Positions 34,027 to 42,905 of a DNA stretch of 64,000 nt are shown piece by piece. Below the pieces are notes generated by a model. The model worked only from the letters and a program-made list of their open reading frames with translations. It had not been told where the DNA came from and did no database searches. The stretch covers positions 1,116,001 to 1,180,000 of the forward strand of contig NZ_BLIN01000005.1 of NCBI RefSeq assembly GCF_009811555.1, in the 5' to 3' direction. The stretch comes from Streptomyces caniferus (GTDB taxonomy: Bacteria > Actinomycetota > Actinomycetes > Streptomycetales > Streptomycetaceae). The position numbers and the translations under genes are program-made. Positions within the stretch are counted from its first letter, which is position 1, and every line of letters begins with the position of its first letter.

Positions 34027-34935
34027 TCAGCAGCCCTCCACGTTCTTTCCGGCCGCGCGGAGCGCCCCCACGGCGGCACGGATCGAGGGCCTCCGGTCGG
34101 CGTCCGCGCGCCAGATGGCATAGACGTGGCGGCGCATCGTGTGCCGGACGGGCACCACACTCACCCCGTCCGGCACCGGCCCACGGCCGAGGCGCGGAGC
34201 CACCGCCACGCCCAGCCCGGCAGCGATCAGCCCCAGCTGGGTGTGATGCTCCTCGGCCATATGCGCGATGCGCGGCTCCACGCCCTTGCTGCGCAGAGTG
34301 AACATCAACCAGTCGTGGCAGAACTCCCCCTGTGGCCAGGAGATCCACTCGTCATCCGCGAATTCCTCCAGTTCCACGGACCGTCGCCGGGCGAGCGGAT
34401 GCGTGGACGGCATGGCCACATCGGCCGGATCGTCCAGGAGCGGAGCCTTCGCCAGCCCTTCGGGCAGTGACAACGGCCGGTTGTACCAGTCCAGGACGAC
34501 GGCCAGGTCTATGTCGCCGCGCACCACGCCACGTACCGATTCGTCCGGTTCCACCTCCGTCAGCCGCGCCCGCAACTGTGGGTGTTCGGCACGCAGGGCG
34601 ACCAGCGCGGCCGGGAAGAGTCCTCGTGCCGCGGTGGGGAACGCGCCCAGCCGCAGTTCGCCCACCGCCTGCCCGCGATGCGCTTCCAGTTCGGCCTGTG
34701 CCAGCTCGACCTGGGAGAGGATGCGCGTCGCATGGTCGGCGAGCAGCCGCCCGGCGTCGGTCAGCCGGACCCCGCGCCCGTTCTTCGCCAGGAGCTGCTG
34801 TCCGGTCTCCCGCTCGAGCTTGGCGATCTGCTGTGAGACCGCAGAGGTCGTCACATGCAGCCCGTCGGCGGCGGCGCTCACCGACCCGTGCCGGGCGACG
34901 GCGCTCAGCGTCCGTAGGCGATCAAGGTTCAACAT
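34027..34935 (-). CDS. LysR-family transcriptional regulator
   Basis: 302 residues: N-terminal winged helix-turn-helix (MLNLDRLRTLSAVARHGS, SAVSQQIAKLER recognition helix), linker helix, then a two-lobed effector-binding domain. Divergently placed 74 bp from the EamA transporter gene, the classical LysR arrangement, so it most likely controls that gene and itself. ATG 34935 chosen because the HTH starts immediately after, matching family length; the upstream in-frame start at 34992 would reach into the divergent promoter. Effector unknown, presumably a metabolite related to the exported compound. Confidence 0.9.
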   Translation of the reverse strand: MLNLDRLRTLSAVARHGSVSAAADGLHVTTSAVSQQIAKLERETGQQLLAKNGRGVRLTDAGRLLADHATRILSQVELAQAELEAHRGQAVGELRLGAFPTAARGLFPAALVALRAEHPQLRARLTEVEPDESVRGVVRGDIDLAVVLDWYNRPLSLPEGLAKAPLLDDPADVAMPSTHPLARRRSVELEEFADDEWISWPQGEFCHDWLMFTLRSKGVEPRIAHMAEEHHTQLGLIAAGLGVAVAPRLGRGPVPDGVSVVPVRHTMRRHVYAIWRADADRRPSIRAAVGALRAAGKNVEGC

Positions 34936-34947
34936 ATAAGCAATGCT

Positions 34948-34975
34948 AAGCGATACCTCCCACGAAATCTCGCTT
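34948..34975. promoter_or_regulatory. Candidate LysR operator in divergent promoter
   Basis: AAGCGA (34948-34953) and TCGCTT (34970-34975) form a perfect 6-bp inverted repeat with 16 bases between, in the middle of the 74-bp LysR/EamA gap. The surroundings are AT-rich for this genome. Suits the spaced dyads of LysR regulators; not proven. Confidence 0.45.
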
Positions 34976-35009
34976 GTGCTACGAAGTTGCACACCGCATC
35001 GTGGTCGTC

Positions 35010-36095
35010 ATGAGCACCACCACCGGCGCGCCCACCGCCTCCGCCGCCACCACGAACACTCCCGCCACGACCGCGCGCCGGACCGCCGACGAGCACACCA
35101 CGGCCGCCACGGCCGCCACGGCAGCCCCGCCCGCCTCGCTCCGCACTCGCACCGGCACCACGATCCCGAAGACCACCGGCCGGGCCCGCGGCTGGCCGCT
35201 CCGCTTCGCCGCCCTCTCCCTGGTCTGGGGCTTCAGCTTTCTCTTCATCAAGGTGGGCACCCAGGGCTTCGCCCCTCTGCAGGTCACGCTCGGCCGGGTG
35301 GCGTTCGGTGCGCTGGTACTGCTGGCCATAGTCGTGATGAAGCGGGATCGACTCCCCCGCTCCCCCCGCACCTGGGCCCATCTGACGGTCGCGGCGTTCT
35401 TCCTCAACGCACTGCCGTTCTCGCTCTTCGCCTACGCCGAACTGACCATCCCCTCCACGCTGGCCGGCATCTGCAACGCCACCTCCCCGCTCTGGGGCAT
35501 GGCCCTCTCGGTCGTGGCGCTCTCCGAGGACCGCCCCAGCCGACGCCGGGTCGCGGGGCTCGGCCTGGGGTTCCTGGGCGTGCTCACGGTGCTCGGCGCC
35601 TGGCAGGGCTTCACCGGCACGGACCTCACGGGCACCGCGATGGCACTGGGCGCCTCGCTCTGCTACGCCATCGGCTGGATCTACGTCCGCCGCACCCTCG
35701 CGGGCGTCCCGCACTCCCACCTGTCCATGTCCAGCGCCCAGCTCCTGCTGGCCACCGCCCAACTGGCCGTGGTGACGCCCCTGTTCACCACCGCACCGAC
35801 CCACTACCCGATCATCCCGCTGCTCGCCGTCTTCGCCCTCGGCGCCCTGGGCACCGGCTTCGCCTTCCTCATCCAGTACGGACTGGTCGCCGAGATCGGC
35901 CCCACCACCGCCCAGATGGTCACGTACTTCATCCCTGTGATCGCCACCGCGGCCGGCGTGGCCCTCCTCCACGAACAGCTGAGCTGGAACACCCCCGTCG
36001 GCGCCCTCATCGTCCTGGCCGGCGCCGCCCTCACCCAGAGCAAGCCCCGCCCGAGCACCCCGCCACTCCCCCGTCCCGGTTCCCCCACCGACTAA
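35010..36095 (+). CDS. EamA/DMT-superfamily transporter
   Basis: 361 residues. An unusual Thr/Ala-rich hydrophilic N-terminus (1-65) precedes ten membrane segments in two EamA repeats (starts near WPLRFAALSLVWGFSFLF and DLTGTAMALGASLCYAIG). Drug/metabolite transporters of this type export amino acids or small metabolites across the cytoplasmic membrane. ATG 35010 fits the divergent spacing from the LysR gene; an internal start near residue 60 would remove the low-complexity tail. Regulation by the adjacent LysR protein is likely. Substrate not predictable. Confidence 0.85.
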   Translation: MSTTTGAPTASAATTNTPATTARRTADEHTTAATAATAAPPASLRTRTGTTIPKTTGRARGWPLRFAALSLVWGFSFLFIKVGTQGFAPLQVTLGRVAFGALVLLAIVVMKRDRLPRSPRTWAHLTVAAFFLNALPFSLFAYAELTIPSTLAGICNATSPLWGMALSVVALSEDRPSRRRVAGLGLGFLGVLTVLGAWQGFTGTDLTGTAMALGASLCYAIGWIYVRRTLAGVPHSHLSMSSAQLLLATAQLAVVTPLFTTAPTHYPIIPLLAVFALGALGTGFAFLIQYGLVAEIGPTTAQMVTYFIPVIATAAGVALLHEQLSWNTPVGALIVLAGAALTQSKPRPSTPPLPRPGSPTD

Positions 36096-36206
36096 CCGCA
36101 CCCAGACCGGGCGCCACACCACCCCCCTCCGAGCCCCCACGCCCTGGCGCGGGGGCTCCCGCACCTGCAGCTCCCCCCGTTTCCCCCATCCCCCTCACAC
36201 CACCCC

Positions 36207-37538
36207 TCACTCGTACCGCCGCGCCTCCCCCACTCCCGTCGCCGCGGCAATGGCGTCCGCCACCGGGACGATGTCGTCATCGGAGAGGGCCGAGACAGTG
36301 ATGCGGATGCCGGGCGGGGAGTCCAGGCGGAAGCGGGCTCCGGGGGCCACCGCCCAACCCGAGTGCAGGAGTCGGGCCACCGCACCGGTCTCGTCCGGGA
36401 CCGGGACCCATACGTTCATTCCGCTGCGGCCCCGGGCGCGTACTCCGCGCTCCGCCAGCGCCCGTATCAGCCCGTCCCGCCGTCGCCCGTACGCCGCGGC
36501 CACCGCTTTCGGGTCCACCGCGGACGTCCGCCAGAGGTGGACGACCGTGTCCTGGAGCAGATGGCTGATCCAGCCAGGGCCGAGGCCCTGACGGCCCCGC
36601 ACCCGGTCGATGGTCAGCGCATCGCCGGTGAGCACCGCCAGGCGCAGATCCGGGCCGTACGCCTTGGCCGTGGAGCGGACCAGGACCCAATGGTCGGTGA
36701 CGCCGGAGAGCGGATGCAGCGGGAGGTCGACTATCCCGTGGCCGTGGTCGTCCTCGATGAGGAGGGCATGGGGGTGTGCGGCCAGGAGGGTGCGGAGTTC
36801 GGTGGCACGGGCGCGGCCGACGGCGGCCCCGGTGGGGTTCTGCGCCCGGTCGGTGATGACGACGGCACGGGCGCCGTCCTGGAGCGCGCGCGCCAGCGAC
36901 GCCGGCAGCGGGCCTTCGTCGTCCACCTCGACCGGGGCGGGGCGCAGCCCGAGTGCCGGGATGAGATCCAGCAGGCTGCCCCACCCCGGGTCCTCCACCG
37001 CCACGGTGTCGCCGGGCCGCAGATGGGCGGCCAGCACCCGTTCTATGGCATCCAGTGCGCCACTGGTGACGGCCACGGGGCCGGCCGGCACGCCGTCGCC
37101 GTCGAACGCCGCGCGGGCGAGGGCCGCGAGGTCGTCGTCCACGGCGGGCGTGCCATAGAGCACGGGGCGCTTCGCGCTGCGCGCCGCGGCCTCCGCCAGC
37201 GCCCGTTCGAGCGGGGGCAGCAGGGACGGATCGGGGTTTCCGCCGGAGGCGTCGTGGACGCCCGGCGGGACCTCCACCCGTAGCGCCTCGCGTGGCGTGC
37301 TCGCGGGACGGGAGCGCACCCTGCTGCCGCGTCGACCGGCGGTTTCGATCACCCCGCGGTCACGGAGCGTGCGGTACGCGGCCGCGACCGTATTCGGATT
37401 GACCTCCAGATAGACAGCCAACTCCCTTAGCGGGGGCAGGACTTCGCCCGGTTGGAGCTCGCCCGCACCGACGGCTCGCTCGACACTGGCGGCAATCTCC
37501 GATGCGCGCCGCCCTTCGATCCGATACTCTCCTAGCAC
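36207..37538 (-). CDS. MocR-type regulator (GntR HTH fused to PLP aminotransferase-fold domain)
   Basis: 443 residues: GntR winged helix (about 10-78; LPPLRELAVYLEVNPNTVAAAYRTL), short linker, class I aminotransferase-like domain (about 100-440) with the aspartate/asparagine PLP contacts (DRAQNPTG) and the PLP-lysine in STAKAYGPDLRL. MocR proteins use PLP and an amino ligand to regulate vitamin B6 or amino acid genes. The GTG start at 37538 has no Shine-Dalgarno, and a CATAAT hexamer lies 7 bases upstream, so the mRNA may be leaderless. Divergent from a PPOX-family gene, a PdxR-like arrangement suggesting control of flavin/B6-related functions. Confidence 0.9.
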   Translation of the reverse strand: MLGEYRIEGRRASEIAASVERAVGAGELQPGEVLPPLRELAVYLEVNPNTVAAAYRTLRDRGVIETAGRRGSRVRSRPASTPREALRVEVPPGVHDASGGNPDPSLLPPLERALAEAAARSAKRPVLYGTPAVDDDLAALARAAFDGDGVPAGPVAVTSGALDAIERVLAAHLRPGDTVAVEDPGWGSLLDLIPALGLRPAPVEVDDEGPLPASLARALQDGARAVVITDRAQNPTGAAVGRARATELRTLLAAHPHALLIEDDHGHGIVDLPLHPLSGVTDHWVLVRSTAKAYGPDLRLAVLTGDALTIDRVRGRQGLGPGWISHLLQDTVVHLWRTSAVDPKAVAAAYGRRRDGLIRALAERGVRARGRSGMNVWVPVPDETGAVARLLHSGWAVAPGARFRLDSPPGIRITVSALSDDDIVPVADAIAAATGVGEARRYE

Positions 37539-37549
37539 AAACTTGATTA

Positions 37550-37561
37550 TGCACTAGTGCA
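37550..37561. promoter_or_regulatory. 12-bp perfect palindrome shared by MocR and PPOX promoters
   Basis: TGCACTAGTGCA lies between the divergent starts (37538 and 37574), flanked by AT-rich sequence (CATAAT reading left). It overlaps where the -10 or -35 boxes of both promoters must be, fitting autoregulation by MocR together with control of the PPOX operon. Confidence 0.5.
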
Positions 37562-37573
37562 ATGGAGTTGGCA

Positions 37574-38239
37574 ATGTCCCGAGCCGAGGCGTACGAACCG
37601 ACCGCGCGCACGACCCCCACCCGCGCCCGTGAGCGCGCGGCCTACGACCAGGAGACGGTGCACGCCATCCTCGACACGGGATACGTCTGCCACCTGGGCT
37701 TCGTCCGCGACGGCTCCCCCGTCGTCCTGCCGACGCTCTACGGCCGCGTCGGCGACCGTCTCTACCTGCATGGATCGACCGGTTCCCGACCGCTGCGGAT
37801 GGCCGGTGAGGCGCCCGATCCCGGCCTGGAGGTATGTGTCACGGTCACGCACGTCGACGGTCTGGTGCTGGCCAGGTCCGCGTTCCACCACTCCATCAAC
37901 TACCGCTGCGTCGTGGTGCACGGCACCGCGCACCAGGTGACCGACCCCGAGGAGAAGAAGGCCGCTCTCGACGCGCTCGTCGACCATGTGCTGCCCGGCC
38001 GCGCGGCGGACTCCCGGCCGGGGAACGCCAAGGAACTGGCCGCGACCGCCGTGATCCGTCTCGACCTGCGCGAGGTCTCCGCCAAGATCCGCAGCGGCGG
38101 CCCCAACGACGAGCCGGAGGATCTCGCGCTGCCGTACTGGAGCGGCGTCCTCCCCGTGGCCCCGGTGTACGGCGCGCCCATAGCCTCCGACGATCTCGCG
38201 CCCGGTACGCCCGAACCGGCGTACCTCTCCGCGCGCTGA
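37574..38239 (+). CDS. Pyridoxamine 5'-phosphate oxidase-fold FMN-binding protein (paralogue of 8995-9675)
   Basis: 221 residues. Same architecture and landmarks as the protein at 8995-9675: YVCHLGFVRDG, TLYGRVGDRLYLHGS, CVTVTHVDGLVLARS, INYRCVVVHG, TDPEEK and KELAATAVI, so the two are clear paralogues. FMN-binding split barrel; precise reaction unknown. ATG 37574 preferred: GGAG with a 6-base spacer precedes it, whereas ATG 37562 has none and overlaps the palindrome. Divergent to the MocR regulator and cotranscribed with the PaiB-like gene 9 bp downstream. Confidence 0.85.
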   Translation: MSRAEAYEPTARTTPTRARERAAYDQETVHAILDTGYVCHLGFVRDGSPVVLPTLYGRVGDRLYLHGSTGSRPLRMAGEAPDPGLEVCVTVTHVDGLVLARSAFHHSINYRCVVVHGTAHQVTDPEEKKAALDALVDHVLPGRAADSRPGNAKELAATAVIRLDLREVSAKIRSGGPNDEPEDLALPYWSGVLPVAPVYGAPIASDDLAPGTPEPAYLSAR

Positions 38240-38248
38240 GGAGCGACC

Positions 38249-38911
38249 GTGCTGATCCATCCCTGGGACGCCCCGACCGAAGACACCGAATGGCAACAGT
38301 GGCTCGCGGCACACGACTTCGGTCAGCTGGCCGCCAACGGCCGGCCCGGCGAGCCTCCGATGCTGCAACCGTTGCACTTCGCCTACGACCCGTCCCACCA
38401 CGAGGCCGTCACCCACCTGGCCCGCCCCAACCCCCTCTGGGACGCGCTGGAGGACCGGCCGACGGTGCTGCTGAGCGTGGTGGACGACTACACCTTCATC
38501 CCCGGCCCCTGGCAGGCGACCGAGGACCAGCCACCCGAGCACGGCGTCCCCACCAGCTTCTACGCCGCGGTCCAACTGACCTGCACCGCCCATGTGGTGG
38601 ACGATCCGGAGGCGAAGGCGGCGCTGCTGCAGCGCCAGATGGGCCACTTCCAGCCGGACGGCGGCTCGGCCCCGGTCGCCGCCGGTGCGGCTCCGTACGG
38701 GCGGCTGCTGTCCGGCATCCGCGGCCTGCGCCTCGAAGTGCACGAGGTCCGCGCCAAGTTCAAGTACGGGGGCAAACGGAGCGAGGACGTCCAGCGTCGC
38801 GTGTCGGAGCGCCTCGCCGAACGGAACGGTCCCGGGGACGCGGCGGCCCGCACCCACCAGCAGCGCCGACTGGCGGCCACCGACACGTCCACCGGCATGC
38901 CTCGCTCCTGA
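38249..38911 (+). CDS. PaiB-family FMN-binding (negative transcriptional regulator) protein
   Basis: 220 residues of the PaiB/FMN_bind_2 family: LQPLHFAYDPSHHEAVTHLARPNPLW, TVLLSVVDDYTFIPGPW and the LRLEVHEVRAKFKYGGKRSEDV segment near the C-terminus. PaiB proteins are PPOX-fold FMN binders reported in Bacillus to repress sporulation and degradative enzymes; in actinobacteria their role is unproven. GTG 38249 with GAGGAG 6 bases upstream, 9 bp after the preceding PPOX stop, so they share an operon under the MocR operator. Confidence 0.85.
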   Translation: MLIHPWDAPTEDTEWQQWLAAHDFGQLAANGRPGEPPMLQPLHFAYDPSHHEAVTHLARPNPLWDALEDRPTVLLSVVDDYTFIPGPWQATEDQPPEHGVPTSFYAAVQLTCTAHVVDDPEAKAALLQRQMGHFQPDGGSAPVAAGAAPYGRLLSGIRGLRLEVHEVRAKFKYGGKRSEDVQRRVSERLAERNGPGDAAARTHQQRRLAATDTSTGMPRS

Positions 38912-39031
38912 ACAGCGCCCCCTGACGCCCTGACCGGCCCGGTAGCGACTCCTCCTGCCCCGCCGGTTACGGCCCGGCCCGTTCGTCGCCGGGTGGTGCC
39001 CGGCCGGCACCACCCGGCCGGGCACCCGGTC

Positions 39032-40009
39032 TCAGCCGGCCGCCGACGCCGCGGACCGCGCGGCCGACACCGCTCCGCGCGCCTCCGCCACCGCCAGCGC
39101 GGCCACGGCCGACAGCAGCACACCGGTGCCGAGCACCGTCGCCATCGTGAGCCGCTCGCCGAGGAACAGCACCGCGATCACCGCGGCCGACACCGGCTCG
39201 ATCAGCGAGATCACGGACGCGGTCGCGGCGCGGACGGCGGCCAGCCCCGCGAAGTACAGCCCGTAGGCCAGCGCCGTCGGCACGGCCGCGATGTACCCCA
39301 GCAGCACAAGGCTGCGGCCCAGATCGTGCCCCTGGGGCCACAGCCCCTCTGCCACGGCGAGCGGCAGCAGACACAGGGCACCTACGGCGAACGCACTGAT
39401 CGTCGAGGCGTACGGATCACTGTCACCGCCCTTGCCCAGTCGCCGGCTGGCCAGCGTCATCGCGGCGCAGCCGACCGCGGACAGCAGGGCAAAACCGAGA
39501 CCGGCGGGCCGGACGTCGGCGCCTCCGTCACCGCCGAGGACCAGGACCGCCAGCCCGGCCAGCGCCCCGGCGACGGCCAGCACCCCGCCCCCGCCGAGCC
39601 GTTCGCCCATCGTCACGCGCGCCCCGATGGCGATGAGAACGGGGCCCGCCCCCATGGTGACGACGGTTCCGACGGCCAGTCCGGTGGCTTCGACGGCCGC
39701 GAAGTAGGCCGCCTGGAAGACGGCGAGGGCGACACCGGTCACCACGATCCGGGTCATCCGCCGGCGCAGCGGCTCGTAGGGAGCGGGGACGGCGGCGGTA
39801 TCGGCCCGGCGGCGCAGCAGCGCCCGCACGGCGAGCAGCAGGACCAGGCCGCCGAAGGTACGCCAGAAGGTGAGGGCGAGCGGGCCCAGTCCGCTGCCGC
39901 GGTAGAGGAGGGCGGCGGCCGCGCCCGCCGTGCCCCAGGCGGTCGCGGCGAAGGTCACGTACAGCAGCCCCCGGCCCACGGGCAGGGCGGAGGAAGAAGT
40001 GGCATGCAT
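39032..40009 (-). CDS. EamA/DMT-superfamily transporter
   Basis: 325 residues, ten hydrophobic segments in two repeats ([39 protein letters not shown]), very little loop. Typical metabolite exporter of the RhaT/EamA type. The protein begins within the membrane-proximal region without a cytoplasmic extension, unlike the EamA protein at 35010. Leftward, preceded by a second EamA gene 253 bp upstream in the same direction. Substrate unknown. Confidence 0.85.
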   Translation of the reverse strand: MHATSSSALPVGRGLLYVTFAATAWGTAGAAAALLYRGSGLGPLALTFWRTFGGLVLLLAVRALLRRRADTAAVPAPYEPLRRRMTRIVVTGVALAVFQAAYFAAVEATGLAVGTVVTMGAGPVLIAIGARVTMGERLGGGGVLAVAGALAGLAVLVLGGDGGADVRPAGLGFALLSAVGCAAMTLASRRLGKGGDSDPYASTISAFAVGALCLLPLAVAEGLWPQGHDLGRSLVLLGYIAAVPTALAYGLYFAGLAAVRAATASVISLIEPVSAAVIAVLFLGERLTMATVLGTGVLLSAVAALAVAEARGAVSAARSAASAAG

Positions 40010-40262
40010 GAAAGGGTGCTCCGGGAAATCCAGGACGGCGCGGTGCGCCGTGGAGTGGTCGCGTGGTCCCGTGTGCAGGCAGCGACAAAACGGCTCGGGA
40101 ACCTTCCCGGGCCGGGTTTTCCTCGGAGGCCGCCGCCCGCGCTACGCGGCGGGAGGGGGCAGCACAGTCGAATGCATGATCGTCACCCTACGTCGCCCCC
40201 GAACCGGGCGACAAGTCGTCCCCGAGCGCCCCGGCACGGCGGGACACTCAGCCCGTGTCCCA

Positions 40263-41519
40263 CTAGGGCGCCGACGAAGCCGGAGATGCCGTGGAGGGCG
40301 GGGATGCCGGGGATGCCGGGGAATCGCCGCCCTCCGGAGCACCGGAGCCCGGCCGGCCCCTCGCAGCACCGCCGCTCGCCGCTTCCTCCGCGGCACCGCA
40401 CACCGCCCCGTCTCCCGCAGAACCGGAGCCGCCCGCCCCGTCCTCCGCCCCCGTGCCGGCACCGACGCCCGCAGCCGCACCCGCCACCCGCACCGTCTCC
40501 GTCGTCCCCGGCTTGGCCGACTGCGCGATGAAGGCGCCGATCAGCACCACCACTCCACCGACGATCTGCGGCGCGGAGAGGTGTTCGCCGAGCAGGACCC
40601 AGGCGAGGACCGTCGCGATGACCGCCTCCAGACAGGCGACCACCCCGGCCACCTGAGGCGAGAGCCGGCGGATCGAGACCACTCCGGTGAGGTACGCGGC
40701 CACCGTCGCGATCAGCACGATCCAGGCGAGCAACAGGGCGGCGGGCACGGGGGTGCCGTTCATCGCCGCGCTGCCGCCGAGGACCGCCCACTCCATGCCC
40801 CAGGGGCGGGCGATGACGGTGAGGACGACCGCGCCGACCAGCAGGCCGTAGGCGATCACGCCGAGCGGGTCCACCGTGTCGTCGCCGTCGGTGCCGTGAT
40901 CGGAGAGCACGAAGTAGCCGACCTGGCAGCAGGCCGCGCCGAGCGCGAGGCCGAGTCCGACGGCGTCGAGGCTCAGCCCGGACCAGACCTCGACGACGCA
41001 GGCCAGTCCGCCGACGGCGAGCACCACCCCGACCGCGGCGGCACGGGTGACCGGCCGTTTCTGAACGAAGCGGACCCAGCCCAGCACGAGGGCGGGAGCC
41101 AGGTATTCGATGAGCAGCGCGACACCGACCGGGATACGGGAGAGCGCGGCGAAGTAGCAGGCCTGCACGCCCGCGACGGCGAGCAGCCCGAAGCCCGCGA
41201 GCAGCGCGGGCCGGCGGCGCGGCAGTTCCCGGTGGCGCCAGGCGACCGGCAGCATGACCAGCGCCGCACCAGCGACCCGCAGCCAGGTGACGTGCAGCGG
41301 TTCGAGACCGGCGGATATCAGGGGTTTGGCGGCGACGCCCGAACCGCCGAAGGCCAGGGCGGACACCAGGGCGATACCGAGGCCGGCGCCGCGCCCCCTG
41401 GACGCCTCGCTGCGGTTCGCCCCGAGGGCGGGCGGCGACGACTGGGCCCCCGAGGACCCTGGAGTTCCCTGGCCCGGGCCGGTCGATGGACCCACCGGGC
41501 TCCCCGAAGACGCGTGCAT
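40263..41519 (-). CDS. EamA/DMT-superfamily transporter with long disordered termini
   Basis: 418 residues. N-terminal Ser/Gly/Pro-rich 45 residues, ten membrane segments in two EamA repeats (LGIALVSALAFGGSGVAAKPL; LDAVGLGLALGAACCQVGY), then an about 85-residue C-terminal tail of Gly, Ala, Ser and Pro, an unusual extension of the exporter fold. Third EamA protein in 6.5 kb. Same direction as the EamA gene downstream, with a 253-bp gap, so cotranscription is uncertain. Confidence 0.85.
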   Translation of the reverse strand: MHASSGSPVGPSTGPGQGTPGSSGAQSSPPALGANRSEASRGRGAGLGIALVSALAFGGSGVAAKPLISAGLEPLHVTWLRVAGAALVMLPVAWRHRELPRRRPALLAGFGLLAVAGVQACYFAALSRIPVGVALLIEYLAPALVLGWVRFVQKRPVTRAAAVGVVLAVGGLACVVEVWSGLSLDAVGLGLALGAACCQVGYFVLSDHGTDGDDTVDPLGVIAYGLLVGAVVLTVIARPWGMEWAVLGGSAAMNGTPVPAALLLAWIVLIATVAAYLTGVVSIRRLSPQVAGVVACLEAVIATVLAWVLLGEHLSAPQIVGGVVVLIGAFIAQSAKPGTTETVRVAGAAAGVGAGTGAEDGAGGSGSAGDGAVCGAAEEAASGGAARGRPGSGAPEGGDSPASPASPPSTASPASSAP

Positions 41520-41585
41520 CGGGTCATCATGGCAGCCACCGTCAGCAGTGTGACCCCCCAGACCCCTGTCCGTCCGGGCCGGGCG

Positions 41586-42134
41586 TCATCCGTCCAGGCG
41601 GGCGGCGAGCCGGCCGGTGTCGACGGAGGCTCGGCGCAGTACCTCGACGGCGCGGGACTCGGGGTCGTCCACCAGGGCGGCGAGCAGGTCGAGGCAGCCC
41701 GCGCGGGTGGCGTAGCGGGCATGGGCGCGGTCCAGGGCGCCGTCCATGGCGGCGGCCGCGGCCGGCGACCATCCGGGGACCCCGCCCTCGGTGACCATGG
41801 GGACCGCGCCGGAGTCCTCGATGGTGCCGTGCCATTGGAGTCCGTAGCCGATGCTGCGCTGGACGAGGTAGCCCAGGAGCCGTGCGACCTGCGGTGGACC
41901 GTCGAAGGCCGCGCGTACGGCGGGGTCCGATTCGAGGAGGCCGTGCAGCAGATGCGCGGTGTCGACCTGCCGGTCGCCGTCGCGGGTGGCCCGCCTGCGG
42001 GCTGCGGAGACGACCGTCGCGAGCTCGACGGTGAGCCGGCTGTCGAGGTCCTCCTGGGCGGGCCCGTCGCCACCACTGTACGCAGTACGGTTTTGCACAG
42101 CACCCACCCCACCAGCCTCCGAAGGCCGGATCAT
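41586..42134 (-). CDS. Clp N-terminal-domain-containing protein
   Basis: 182 residues from the chosen ATG. The core (RLTVELATVVSAARRRATRDGDRQVDTAHLLHGLLESDP and ATRAGCLDLLAALVDD, read in parts) shows two copies of the ClpA/B/C N-terminal helical repeat (VDTAHLLHGLLE). There is no ATPase domain, so it is a stand-alone Clp-N protein, likely an adaptor for ClpC-type unfoldases. The start is uncertain: ATG 42134, GTG 42098 and a farther upstream start are all in frame with weak ribosome sites. Divergent from an SRPBCC gene. Confidence 0.75.
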   Translation of the reverse strand: MIRPSEAGGVGAVQNRTAYSGGDGPAQEDLDSRLTVELATVVSAARRRATRDGDRQVDTAHLLHGLLESDPAVRAAFDGPPQVARLLGYLVQRSIGYGLQWHGTIEDSGAVPMVTEGGVPGWSPAAAAAMDGALDRAHARYATRAGCLDLLAALVDDPESRAVEVLRRASVDTGRLAARLDG

Positions 42135-42398
42135 CCCCGGCGGGGAGCATTTGCGTCTCCCACGGTGGTTGGGCACGGCCGCGCACGTCTCATCCTTGGG
42201 GAGGAGATGCGGGGGAATCGTGGAGGCCGGACATGCGGACCCGGGGCGTCCGCGCGTCCGTCGCGGGCCACCCCGGGCGCACCCCCGCAAGAACCTGACG
42301 ACTCATCAGCAAGGGACGGTCATCGGTATTGAACCTTCACTCCCGTAGGGCTACGTTCCGCGGCACCAGCCAGGGACCGTCACCGAAGGGGTGATCGC

Positions 42399-42827
42399 AT
42401 GGCCGAAGTCACCGCGCAGGCCCGTATCGAAGCGCCGGCCGAGAAGCTCTGGGACCGGCTCACCGACTTCGATTCGTACGGGGAGTGGAACGCCACCCAC
42501 ACCGCCTTCCCCAAGGGCGGCCCGGAATCACTCGTGGTCGGCGCGGGCTACGAGGAGAACATGAAGCTGATGGGCTTTCCCGCGGAGGTCGTCTGGACCG
42601 TGCGGGAGCTGGAGCCGGGACGACTGCTCGACATCGAGGGCAAGGGCCCGATGGGCGTCGGCCTGGGGATGCGCTACGCGCTCACACCGGACGGCGGGGC
42701 GACGTCCGTACGGATCGACGGCACGTTCACCGGCGCAGCGGTCTCGCTGATGGCCGGCAAGCTCAGGGACTCGGCGAGCGCCGCGCTGAACGAGTCGCTG
42801 CGCAAGCTCGCCGCCCTGGTCACCTGA
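42399..42827 (+). CDS. SRPBCC-family (START/cyclase-like) protein
   Basis: 142 residues: VTAQARIEAPAEKLWDRLTDFDSYGEWN opening of the SRPBCC/polyketide-cyclase-like fold, then a seven-strand sheet (VVWTVRELEPGRLLDIEG; SVRIDGTFTG) and a closing C-terminal helix (SASAALNESLRKLAALV). This fold binds hydrophobic small molecules in a deep cavity; catalytic or carrier role unknown. Single gene, convergent with the PadR gene. The start is supported by AAGGGG about 9 bases before the ATG. Confidence 0.85.
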   Translation: MAEVTAQARIEAPAEKLWDRLTDFDSYGEWNATHTAFPKGGPESLVVGAGYEENMKLMGFPAEVVWTVRELEPGRLLDIEGKGPMGVGLGMRYALTPDGGATSVRIDGTFTGAAVSLMAGKLRDSASAALNESLRKLAALVT

Positions 42828-42905
42828 CCCTCCGGGAGCCGCCGCCTCGCCCCGGCCCCCGAAGAGCACTCCCCCCACCTCCCCCGCTCAGACCCGCCCC
42901 CTCGC

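Noticed and set aside
39930..42332. An 800-codon rightward frame over the EamA and Clp-N genes
   Set aside because: Antisense composition only; the leftward frames carry transmembrane EamA repeats and Clp-N repeats.
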